From: Vigna angularis
Taxonomy: Eukaryota > Streptophyta > Magnoliopsida > Fabales > Fabaceae
NCBI RefSeq assembly: GCF_016808095.1
Contig: NC_068978.1
Span: 29,709,306 to 29,773,305, forward strand
DNA length: 64,000 nt
Reading direction: 5' to 3'
Below are positions 1 to 11,300 of the stretch, in pieces. The notes under the pieces were generated by a model that was not told where the DNA came from, did no database searches, and worked only from the letters and a program-made list of their open reading frames with translations. A program made the translations under genes and the position numbers. The first letter of the stretch is position 1. Each line of letters starts with the position of its first letter.

Positions 1-420
1 TTACAATTGCCTGGTAAACGATTACGCGAGCAAATTCTTGATTTTGTACAGAAAGTTGATCTGCAGGAGCCAGCTGTGGTAACCTAGGTGACCACTGTCA
101 AAATTTGTAACTTTCTCACATAAGTCCAGTGGTCTTGAGTTGATTGTGGTGTTTAAGTGTCTCTAGAGGTTGGGAAGTCATGTTTGGTGACCCCATGATG
201 GAGGAAAGGAACATTGTTTGTGAGATGATGAACTTAGGTGAAGTGCTGAGACTTGTGCAAGGAAAAACACAGTGGTAATCGTTTACAACTGCCTGGTAAA
301 CGATTACGTGAGTAAATTCTTGAAATTGTACAGAAACATGAACTACAGGAACCAGTTGTGCGAACCTAGGTGACCATTGTCAACAATTGTAATTATTTGG
401 CATAAATCCAATGATTGTTT
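1..420. repeat. Direct repeat pair with inverted GTAATCGTTTAC arms
   Basis: Two diverged copies of a sequence of about 130 bp lie at roughly 1-133 and 283-412, about 282 bp apart. Both contain CCTGGTAAACGATTAC and a later AACCTAGGTGACCA segment. Copy two is preceded by GTAATCGTTTAC (275-286), which forms a perfect inverted repeat with GTAAACGATTAC (296-307) around a 9-base loop. Copy one is cut by the window edge. The style matches legume LTR-retrotransposon repeats, but no element end is visible, so the element type is an inference. Confidence 0.55.
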
Positions 421-635
421 TTCTACACTTCCTCATGGAGGAAACAAACAGTCTATGCAAACAAATGAATCTCAAACATTTCATTAACGTCAACAAAATA
501 CATCATAACATCACATTTATAACAATCAACATGGTCAACGTACACAATATCATGAAGTCTAGGTTTTTAATATTACAGTTATCCCTCAAATATTTGTAGT
601 GGTCATAAAATAATATTACAGTTATCCATAAAAAA

Positions 636-1584
636 CTAATGCTTCTTTGGTTCTTTGGATGTTGATGGTTGGTTAGATGAAGGAACCAATTTGCGAAGGA
701 TGTCATCCACATTCACATTGTTTTCTGCCCACATAGGTAGTCGAATGACAGATTTCGAGGTGTCCTTCACCAGCTCAATTGTTGGAGGACAAATTTCAGT
801 TGGAAAAACCTTCACTACGTTGCGATGTACAATATTTAGGTAGTAGTTTTTTCGAAATGCACTGAAGGATTGGACCTAAATGAATACAAAATTAATATAA
901 AGAACACCATCAAAGGTAAATAAAAGTTATTGTAATTTAAGTAGTGAATGGATGAGTTACAAGATTGAGTAACATAACGGAACCAACTCCGATATTGTCT
1001 CCAAATTCTGGATCTTGAAGAACTTTCTTGTGCAAGGAAGCCTTCATTGTGGCTGTTGGCTCTTGCTCACATTTAATCATTAAATAGTTTACTCAAACGA
1101 CTAATGTTGTAGTTTAAAAGAAATAATACCTTGATAGTCAATTGCATGTCTCCCAAACCATTCGGCTTGCACTCTTTCAATATGCAAGAAACAAATGGAA
1201 GGACCTGTGATGATTTTGCCTCATTAAGGGAATTTTCCATCAGTTACGAGAACTGTAATTATGAAAATCATATCAACAGAGAATACATATCGTCTAAGTC
1301 AACATTTTGATTGAAATGATTAGGAGAAAAATTGTACCATGGTGTTCAATAAACATTTGTGCCCATTTCCAAGCATTCGAGTTGAAATCTCGTTCATATG
1401 TTGCCTGAGCAACATCACGAGCAAATTTTTGAGTGGATTTTGGTTGTTCTGTTTTTGTCCTATTCAAGAAAGCCGCTTGAACATTATCTACTGGACCAGG
1501 TATAAGCGATGCCGAAGCATTGCATTTTTTCAAAAATGATTCAAGGACGTCATCATCATAAACAAGGTCTTCCCATGCATCCAT
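636..1584 (-). pseudogene. HROB-like homologous recombination OB-fold gene, probably decayed
   Basis: Exons on the minus strand are 1584 down to about 1326, 1204-1130, 1065-961 and 875-636 (stop at 638-636). The first encodes an acidic N-terminus starting MDAWEDL and the phrase LIPGPVDNVQAAFLNR, typical of plant HROB/C17orf53-like proteins. The later exons join in frame to give ILKECKPNGLGDMQLTIK, then an OB-fold stretch including EFGDNIGVGSVMLLNL, then YYLNIVHRNVVKVFP. In this family the protein helps load the MCM8-9 helicase during recombination. The join from exon 1 fails: its only good donor (CATG/GTACAA, near 1326) leaves phase 1, while the next exon needs phase 0, and the DNA between has stops in the useful frame. 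An unseen micro-exon could rescue it, but decay is likelier. The protein would also be short for the family. The family call is confident; the gene status is not. Confidence 0.6.
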
Positions 1585-2553
1585 GATTATCCTGAAATAA
1601 TCCGCAACAATTTCAATTCCAAGTTAAGGACACAAGAACAACGAGAAGATAACATTACCACATAAGAACTGAAATAATTGTAAAGGACTTACAAATATAG
1701 TCAACAACTTCATTGCATAACAATGGGTATGTGCCACATATTTAAAGACGTTTAGACCAAGTTATTATATTTAAATTTTAATGTTTACTAATAAAATATA
1801 ATTTTAATACTTTTCCTATTTCATACATCAATTTATGAGGATAGCTTGGTTGATTAACGTGCCTGATACTTTTTGGCAAATCTGATGAAAGAGAAAATCT
1901 CTTAACTTGCTAGAATAAACTTGCATTAAATGTGGGGAAATGAAAAGTGAATTGCATTAAATGTGGGTTATGAGAGAGAAACACTTTTTTGTCAGCAAAT
2001 TTAATGCATGCTTCGTAAACCAAACTAAATGAATGCATTATGTGACAACATACATTGATTTCCTTGCAAGACAAACCTATTTACTTGAAATGGAAAGTAC
2101 TTCATCTTTCTTCCTTAAATGTCAACTTTCTCCCTTCTACCATTCGGCTTCATTTAAGGGCAAACTTAATGTTTGAGAGGAGGTTGGTTACGATCACTTC
2201 ACCTTCATTAAAGGGCACAATAAATCGTCGTGTGTAGGTATGAATGTATTTCTTTCTCTTTATTTAATTTGAGGAGACATTAAATTCTACTTATTATTTA
2301 CTTCCATTGTTAGTTTTATGAATGTATTTTATTGTGTTTATTTAATTTAAATTTTATTTGATGTTCATACCTATTTGAGTATGAAATATTAAATGAAAAA
2401 AAAAGATATCCCTTAAATCTATATGTTCATAGGCATTTTCTTATGAATTATTATGTGATGGTGAATGTTTATCAATAATGAATTCTCTTATTTGTAGTAG
2501 ATGAATGATCACTAAATTTTTTTTACGTTGCATTGTGATCATGCTTCCTATAC
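1585..2553. other. Intergenic, AT-rich
   Basis: No supported gene. The sequence is AT-rich and lies between the divergent HROB-like and FAR1-like reading frames. It could hold promoters for both, but I see no distinct element. Confidence 0.5.
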
Positions 2554-3521
2554 ATGGTTGTGATGGCTAACAACACAAGTAATGTGCCTGAAGTGTCTCA
2601 GTTTAATGCCAATATTGATGATCCTAATGACAACTTATTTGACTTGGAGCCAACGTTGCATATGTGTTTTCAGAAAATGGAAGAAGCAAAAAAATTTTAC
2701 ACAAACTACGCCACTAGATGTGGATTTGCTGTGCGGACAAGAACTTCTAAAAAAGATAACAACAACAATGTGTACTGCTTGAGATTAGTTTGCTCAAGGG
2801 AAAGGAAATATGTGTCTTTCATCAAACCCGAGGTCAAAACACTTCCTAGTCAAACCAAGCAATGTCCAGCTAGGATAACCATTGCAAGGAAGGACGATAA
2901 ATGGTTTATAATGACCATTGTGCTACAGAACAACCATGATCTTTGCTCGAATACCTCAAAGCTAATTCCTGGCAATAGAAAAGCATGCAAGCTAAACACA
3001 CCTTGGAGGTGAACGATGATGCAGGAGTTCGGATTAATAAGAGTTTCCTTAGCATCGTGACCGATGCAAGTGGATTTGAAAACATGGACTTCGTCGAGCG
3101 AGATGCGCGAAACTACATTGGCCAACACAGAATATCTTTATGTAAGGATGGTGATGGTCAGGCCCTCCTACGACACTTTTCATCAATGAAAGATTTAAAT
3201 AACGAGTTCTTCTATGACATTGCATTGGACGAAGGGAATAAATTTTGTAGTGTCTTTTGGGCAGATGCAAGAAGTCGAGCAGCATGCGAAGAATTTGGTG
3301 ATGTGGTGTCTTTCGACACCACGTACTTAACAAATAAGTATGACATGACATTTGCGCCTTTTGTCGGAGTTAACCATTATGGACACTCCATTTTACTTGG
3401 TTGTGGATTGCTGTCGTCGGAAGAAACTGCCTCATTTGTATGGTTGTTCCAATCTTGGCTTAGATGCATGGGTAATAAGGCTCCTGATGGGATTATAACT
3501 GACCAATGTAAGGGATTATAA
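2554..3521 (+). pseudogene. FAR1/FHY3-family (MULE-derived) transposase-like gene, frameshifted and truncated
   Basis: Frame one (2554-3012) holds a FAR1 DNA-binding domain: FYTNYATRCGFAVRTRTSKK, then a conserved Cys in the LVCSRE segment, CPARI, and a W-F-I motif with NNHDLC. Frame two (from 2985) continues as MQAKHTLEVNDDAGVRINKS and then the MULE transposase domain with FWADARSRAACEEFGDVVSF and DTTYLTNKYDMTFAPFVGVN, where the D of DTTY fits the first catalytic Asp. A frameshift near 2975-2990 separates the two. The reading ends at GIITDQCKGL, where intact relatives continue with further catalytic residues and a SWIM zinc finger. The last coding bases lie in a 23-bp tandem duplication (3489-3534). 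FAR1-type proteins are either Mutator-like transposases or domesticated light-signalling transcription factors. The decay suggests an old transposon copy. Confidence 0.8.
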
Positions 3522-3534
3522 CTGACCAATGTAA
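3489..3534. repeat. 23-bp perfect tandem duplication
   Basis: GGGATTATAACTGACCAATG followed by TAA occurs twice back to back (3489-3511 and 3512-3534), at the broken end of the FAR1-like reading frame. It brings an early stop into the frame. Confidence 0.9.
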
Positions 3535-3613
3535 AGCCCTTTAAGAAGTATTATGCTCTGCCCGCTTGTTTTGAAAATTCTATTTTAAAATGTATCTCAC
3601 ATGTTCTCCAATA

Positions 3614-3616
<3 letters not shown>

Positions 3617-3660
<44 letters not shown>
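3617..3660. repeat. (TA)n microsatellite
   Basis: About 44 bases of uninterrupted TA repeats, just 3' of the FAR1-like fragment. Confidence 0.95.
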
Positions 3661-3663
<3 letters not shown>

Positions 3664-3877
3664 TTATGTTAATTTTGTTCAATGTGAGACTCATTTTTTT
3701 GATATTCAATGTCGTATCAAATTTTGTAAGTTATGTTCAATTTGATCTTTTTTATAACGTTTAAATTGTTAACTACAGACCGTACATATTGACAATGTTC
3801 GAATGAATTGTTAGATTGTTGCTTATGTGATCGTCTTGCATAATGAGAGTTGTTTACGTTGTCATTGAACTACACTG

Positions 3878-4640
3878 TCAACCACCATTGGAGCCACCAC
3901 CGGAGTAACTTCGTTTCTCCACTATCATCGCAAGTGCAGCACCAAGAGGAACCACGAACCACCCGCGTCTTCATGTTATATCCTCCACTTGCATTTTGAA
4001 CCATCGTAAGCCTTCAACCCAAAATGCAAATGCATCCTCTCGAAGCCTCCAATTGCAAACCTTACCTAGCTATGATCTAAAATTGAAACATCATGAGACG
4101 AAAATAGCAACGAACCACCAACAAAACGTGACAGCAACGCAAGCAACAATTCAACCACTATTGAATCATAAATCACAAAATCCCAAATCGTGAGCTTCAC
4201 AAGATGAACCACCCCATGAACGCAACTCACCACGAGCATCGAACCATGTTGTCAACAACCATTAGAGCCACCACCAAAGTAGCTTTGTTCCTTAACCACC
4301 ATGACACATCAAATTTCACCACCATCGCGAGTGCAACACCAGCAAGGAAGAACCATGAACCAACTTGCGCCACCAACGTCTTCATGCTATCTCCTTTACA
4401 CTTCGAACTGTCGTTAGCCTTCAATGCAAAATGTGAATCTATATTCTCGAAACCTAATCGCAAACCACATATAATACATATTCAGAATCGAACCACCATG
4501 AGATTAAAATAACGACAAACCACCAATAAAATGTGACAACAACGCAAGCAACAATTCAACCACCATTGAATCCTAACAAATCCTCAAATCATGAGCTTCA
4601 AAGGATGAACCACCTTAGAAACGCAACTCACTATGAGCCA
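3878..4640. repeat. Diverged tandem duplication, unit about 374 bp
   Basis: A unit beginning AACCACCATTGGAGCCACCA (near 3880) and ending near GAACGCAACTCACCACGAGC (to about 4238) recurs, diverged, from about 4253 (AACAACCATTAGAGCCACCA) to about 4640. Shared internal phrases include CAACGCAAGCAACAATTCAA. Short open frames in it (3996-4193, 4204-4512) have no recognisable domains and do not match between copies, so I do not call genes. It is probably part of a transposable element. Confidence 0.7.
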
Positions 4641-5290
4641 TCAATCATCACACTAACGTCAATATCGTAAACTTGAACGAATACGCATATGCACCACACA
4701 CGAAAGAACACTTGTATGAGAAATAAATCAAAGCATTTTGTGACTTAGACTAACCAGATTTGTATTCTCGTAAAAGTGAGACTTTTTATTTTTCTGGCAA
4801 TATTTCAACAGATTTCTAAGTACTAAATTTCACATAACATCTTACTTTTTGTGTTCACAAAATTTGGATTAATTTATCAAATTAAGGATATTATTTTTTA
4901 TGATTAGATATATCTTTTTGTTTCTAAATTATTTAAAAGAATTGTATTTAATTATTAAAATAAACTATATACTTATTTTATTTTAGTATTGCATAAAAAT
5001 AATGTAAAATATTTTTTCTAATAAACAGTACATAGATATTATACTATAATATATGTTGACTTTTATGAAATGCAAGGACAAAATATTATGTAATTTAATT
5101 AAAAAATAAAATACAATTTTATAGAACATTTTGAAGACAAAAAACTTACTTAGTTTTATTTTTTTTATGCTATTTATAAACTTTGTTCTTGATTTAACAA
5201 TATTATATTATTGTTTTATTTATTTTTAGTTCAAGAGAAGCTGCAAAATTTTTAGTATCATTTTGTAATTAACACAGTAAACAAAATATA
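4641..5290. other. AT-rich intergenic DNA
   Basis: No gene or distinct element seen. Very AT-rich sequence lies upstream of the PRPP synthetase promoter. Confidence 0.5.
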
Positions 5291-5291
5291 T

Positions 5292-5298
5292 TATAAAA
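5292..5298 (+). promoter_or_regulatory. Possible TATA box of the PRPP synthetase gene
   Basis: TATAAAA lies 79 bp before the ATG at 5378, a plausible distance for a short leader. A small perfect inverted repeat, GATAGC-TAC-GCTATC (5327-5341), lies between it and the start codon. The region is AT-rich, so chance is possible. Confidence 0.4.
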
Positions 5299-5377
5299 CA
5301 CATAAATGAAAAAAAGGAAATATAAAGATAGCTACGCTATCTGAAAATATCATCGTGTTCAAAGGTTTCGAAACGCC

Positions 5378-8300
5378 ATGTCCACTCTGCAACTTCACTC
5401 CGCTCCCACTTCTTCCTCTTCGTTCGCTCCGATCAGCACTTCTCGCTTCTTCCAAACCTCTCGCGTCTCTCTCCGAAACGCCGTCGTAAGTGAACCTGCT
5501 TCCGATTCTCTCGTTTTCTTCGCTCTATTTATGGAACTGTTTAACGGAACGCGCGTTTCTTCAGCGCTGCAAGGCGATAGAAGCAGTGCAATTGGAGAAC
5601 GGGAGGCCAAGCGCCAGCGAGTTCGTCGTCAGCGGAAACGCGATTCCGAGCTACGTCGTGGCGCCGAACGCGCGGATTCGTGATTTGGTTCACCGGAGCG
5701 ACACGCGTCTGAGAATATTCTCCGGCACCGCCAATCCCGCGCTTTCTCAGGTCGTGCTTTTTCTTGAGCGATTCGTTTTGCTTTTGGACATCTGGAGTAG
5801 GAAAACTAGAGTTCGAATATGTAGGAAATGAAATGATGAAGAGAAATTAGATTTCATTGAGGAGACTTTAATGTCGATCGGTAGGTATTTTTAGTGTTGA
5901 TAAGCGATCAGAATAAAGCATTGTTTAGATAACTTTTTCACGAAAACTTATGAGATAGTAAACTTAAGAATATAAAATGAATTAAACTTCTTTCATAAGT
6001 TGATACCTCAACTTTTAGACAAGTTAGACGAGAGAACTTTTGTAAAATTCAAAATACAGAAGTTGTTTGAACATTTAGGAGAAACTCAATTCCTCTCGTC
6101 TCTATTTTCTTTTCTTATAAGTGTTTATGAATAAGTTTATTCAAATGAAGTGTAAGAGTAATTAGAATTAGAGTTATACTTTGGTAGTCCATGTGATAAA
6201 AGTTTTCAATAAAAGAGAATAGGTTACCGCGGTGTCACACCAAAGATCATAAGGAATTGTATACAAATTTGTTTGGGAAGTGAATAAAATCAATTGGTTA
6301 GGAGTAAACATGTGTTTGTTTAGTAGTTGACTTTATGTGAACACTTTACGAGACAATAAAACCATGATTTGTCTGCTTGGTTTTATGACATGAGAAAAGT
6401 GTTACTTTCATGACCTGTGTTCTGAACTTGATACCAATGAAACATGAAGAGATTAGTAAATAATAACTTGATTTAGTCCCAGGCCTGCCGAATTGGGCAA
6501 TAGATAGCGGTATTGCATGCCCACATATTTAATACATAATTTTGTCTCGAACAAAATTGCCTGTGAAGGAGAATACCTGCAGCGAACCACAAAAATAGGT
6601 ATTGGATGACTGAGATGGAGATGAAAATAGAATAGATACCAGTCAATATTACTTGAATAAATAAGATGGCAGAAAAACAATGAATTGAACCTACTCTATT
6701 GCGCTGTTGATTGATGTATATATTGGAATTACATAATAAGGCAAGACCCTTACCTTAAACACTACCCCTAAAGCTGGGTACGTACAAAAGAAATAATAAT
6801 AGAATAACATTACATTTTAACAACAATAGATAGGTTTCATATCATTCCATTTTATGTTAGACTGTTAAACTGTTCCTGCCAATGTCATTTCGTTATCCTT
6901 TGTTCCGTTCATTTTTGTCGATCTAAAGTTAGCTGAAGTTTTTTGTACACAGTCATTGAGTCATGTACTCACATATCAATAAATCGATGTCTTTTTTGTG
7001 TAGTAGTTGTAGTACTCAAATTTTTACATTGACACTATTGAAATGAAAAAACAAAAATAAACTTCAGTTGGGTATGGAATTTTTTGCACAAACTAATTAG
7101 TAATTTTGTTTTAACATTTTAAGAGTAATCTACTCTGTAATTCTGATTAGCATATTTCATTGAAATGAATTCTCTAGCTTAGAGTGAGTAATTTTTTTTT
7201 CATTTGATATTTTTTTTTTATGATTGCGAGAGATCACCTTGTTTTATGTTTCTAAGATTTATTTGTTTTCGCATTTTGATTACAAAACCGTTTCCTCGTT
7301 TTTAATGTGCATCCAGATTTTAAAGATTTGTACAATAAACGTTGGAAACAACCTTTTGTTTTTTGTTGCTTCTTGTGCTAATAATTAAAATAGGAATTTT
7401 AAAACAAAGTGACAGTTTCGTTATTAAAAAGTGAAAACACAAAATGAAAAAAGAAAACAAGTAAATGTGCCATAAACAAACACCACTCTATTTTTTCCAT
7501 TTCCTTTTGTTCTCTATTTATTTATTTTATTTTATGTAAGATGGAAACAATTGGTGTGGTTAGAAATGAATGTATGTAGTTTTATGTATTAATTTGAAGT
7601 CTTATGTTACACACATGTTATTCTTTAATAATTTACTGAAATGTTTGATTTCCATGAATTTAAGTAGGAAATTGCGTGCTACCTGGGTCTGGAGCTTGGA
7701 AAAATTAAGATAAAGCGTTTTGCTGATGGCGAGATATATGTTCAGCTCCAAGAGAGTGTCAGGGGGTGTGATGTGTTTCTTGTGCAGCCCACATGTCCTC
7801 CTGCAAATGAGAATCTTATGGAGCTTCTCATAATGATTGACGCTTGCAGGAGAGCTTCAGCAAAAAATATTACTGCTGTCATTCCATATTTTGGATATGC
7901 CAGAGCTGATAGAAAGGTCTGTTTATCAGCTTACATATGTACAGTACATTTATTGTTTGTGATGAAATTTGTCCTTCTCATTCCATCATATCCCCCAGGA
8001 TGTTTGAAATTGTGCTTTTTGTTACTTGCACAAATTCTGATGTAACTATTCATAAACCATCGTATGCCAGTTTTCTAAAGACATATGGTACGCTTATGAT
8101 AGAATAAACCATTATTAAATAATCTGGAAAAACGAATTATTGCATAAGGCTCATATCTCAAGCTGCTTAACCTTTAAATATGACCCATTTTATTAGTTAT
8201 TGCAATTTGTGGCAATTCTAATATTGATGACTACTTTATCCCTTTGCATTAATTTATTTGTCTCAATTAGTAATGAGCCCAAAGAAGATAACATTTCTTG

Positions 8301-11300
8301 TATTGATAACTTTTATGTTCACCATCATTCACTAACTCTGCCAAAAGCTTAAACTGTTGGATGAAATGCATTTTTTGGTATAGATTATTTAGTTGTAAAT
8401 AATTGCTTTGCTTTTTTCAAAGCATTTGTTGGAAAGAGAGAAACTAAACTTCCAAATTCAATTTTGGTATAAGATGCTTTTCATCTACTGTTTCAGACTC
8501 AAGGGCGTGAATCCATTGCTGCAAAGCTTGTAGCAAATTTAATTACAGAAGCGGGTGCAAATCGTGTCCTTGCTTGTGATCTTCATTCTGGGCAGTCCAT
8601 GGGTTATTTTGATATTCCAGTTGATCATGTATATGGACAGGTAACGAGCTATTATGTCATTACCATATAATGGCTTCCAAGAATAACTTTTTTTAATCTA
8701 TTAAACTCAAACAAACATTCCTTGGATATTCTGTATATTTGATAGTCAGTTCAATATTTGTTTTATTGGTGCATCTCAATTCTGGACTGAAATAATACAC
8801 TTCTGGTGGCATGCCAATTTTATTGTTTATAATTATATGTTAATTTAAGTTTGTCATAAAGAAACTTGAAATCTTGGTCTTTTTAGATGTATAGAAATCT
8901 TCTAATTTTTTTTTCTCCGTTCAATCACACATGGACTCTGGTGACTTGCAGCACTTTGTTCTCTTGTTAATAAACCTTTGAACCATCCCTTAGTATCTTC
9001 TAGTTATTTGCTGTTCTTCGTAAATTTTGGTATGGAGACCCTTTCATGCATTTTATTGTGCCATGTGTTGTGCTGGGGCAGGTTAAATTAAACAAATTGT
9101 TATCCTAATGCCAATGTCTAATTGTAATGTGTTTGTGATCAGTAGCAATAATGAGAAGTATTTTGTCTGTGCTGCTTTTCAGTTTGTCCATGAAATACAT
9201 GGTTAACTGCAAAATGTACGTTGAAGTCTTTGCTTGGATGGTTAGTAGTGGGTTTCTTAATGGTTGGGTTCTAAATTGATGTTCTTGGAGGATTTCATGT
9301 AGTACTGTGTTAGACTATTCTAGGGAAAAATATATAGTATTCAAATTGGTACCTGTCATTTTCTGCAAAATTTGAGATCTAATGATATGTTCACTTTGTA
9401 TTGGATTTCAATAATCATGGATTAATGTAATTGAGTCATTGGTTAATCATATGTTCTTTTGTGCCACTGCCAGCCTGTCATACTTGATTACCTTGCCAGC
9501 AAAACTATTTGTTCAGACGATTTGGTAGTTGTCTCACCAGATGTTGGTGGTGTTGCCAGAGCACGTGCTTTTGCCAAAAAATTATCTGATGCTCCCTTAG
9601 CTATTGTTGATAAAAGGCGTCATGGGCATAATGTTGCAGAGGTATGATTCTTTGTAAGTTGGAGTTTAGATATCTTTACTAAAAGGGTTCAGAGTCAATG
9701 ACTAAAAATAAGGCTCTTGGTAGCTTGAAATATACAGAATTCAGATAATTCAAATTTAGTTATGATACACAAATTTAGAATTTTTAGTATGACTTAAGAT
9801 TAAAAAAGGAAAAAATATATCTTTGGAGGGCTTGAAAGTCCCCTCTTACTATCTTCTATTTATAATGATAGAAGTATGATATAATGAGAAGATGAAAAAT
9901 CAAAAGACTGCACTAGACTAGACACTTAGGTGCGAAACTAGGTACAACTCATAGGTATAACAGGATGTGGTTCCCAACACGTTACTTTCCACCCAGCTTT
10001 TAATACTTATTCTAACAGCATGAAATAAGAGTCTTGGTTGTTTTCCACTTGTAAAATGATTTATATCTTTGTTATTTTTCAGCTCATGTTAAATTGTCTC
10101 ATATGTAAGACCAACTATTTAAAATCTGGTCCTGGACAATACATAATTAGTTTGGCCAATGTTTGAACTAAATGACATAATAGTTATATAAAATAATTCA
10201 GTTCTTACACCCACGCACACAAACATATAACTCTAGATATTTGGAATTGCACCATCCCTGTAAATTTCAAGTATGAGAAAAATATGTGTACACTTCATAT
10301 ACAACATCCTTTTCATCATCAAGGTTTCTACCAATTGATATGTTTCCACAAATAATTTAAAGTTATTTTATTTTTATTCACAATTATTGGAAATGTAAAA
10401 CTCCTCCTGTTAAGTCCCGACCAATGAACCTACAAATTCCATCGAGTTGTAGCTGATTGAATTCAGGTAATGTAGACATTCCTTCATTTTCACTTTGAAG
10501 CATTTTCAGTTTGTATGAATTTTTTGGAAAAATATGGCACAATTTGTTGTCGTTCTTTGTCACATTGCATGAATAGATTTAGCAATAGAATAAGAACAAA
10601 GCCTTATCCCACTTGGTGAGATTAGACATTGGCTTGGTTAGAGTCTAAAACTTTAGGAAAGGATAGATTTAGCAATAATGCAATTTCAATTTTGTTATTT
10701 TTCTGACAAAAAAAATACTGGTTGAACATTACTTAATTTAAAACAACCTAGTGGTAGTGTACTATTTCCTAGTTCTTCCTACGACTGTTTGGTAAAATTA
10801 GTTGAAAAGGTGGCTGAAAGTGGGAAAACTAGGGTAAGAGTTTCTAGTTAAACTAGTTAATCAACTAGCTAGTAATTGTCAGATGACAGATAAAAACGTG
10901 ATTAAATCGATAATCTAAAAAGTGTAGTTATAAACTTGGTTTGCATTTCCCTCACAAACTCATCTATGATCTGGTAACCTCTGCTTGGAAGTTTTATACA
11001 TATATATACCAATTTGTAGACAGTTGGTTTTTAGTAACCTGAATCAAGTCTGGTTCTTGGGTTTGTCCTGGGCTTCCCAGATTGAGCATTTTGGGACAGT
11101 TCAATCCAGTCAGAACTTGTGGCAAGTTCCAAATCAGTTACCAGACAAGTTTGAGTTTTAAAACATCGCCTAAGACCTTTGATGGGTGGCCACTGACCAA
11201 TATTATTATTCCCTTACAATTGATGATAAATCATAGTTTATAAACTATTGTTCTAAACTAAAGCACCTTCTAGGATTTGTCTTGTGATTGGTTGAATCTC

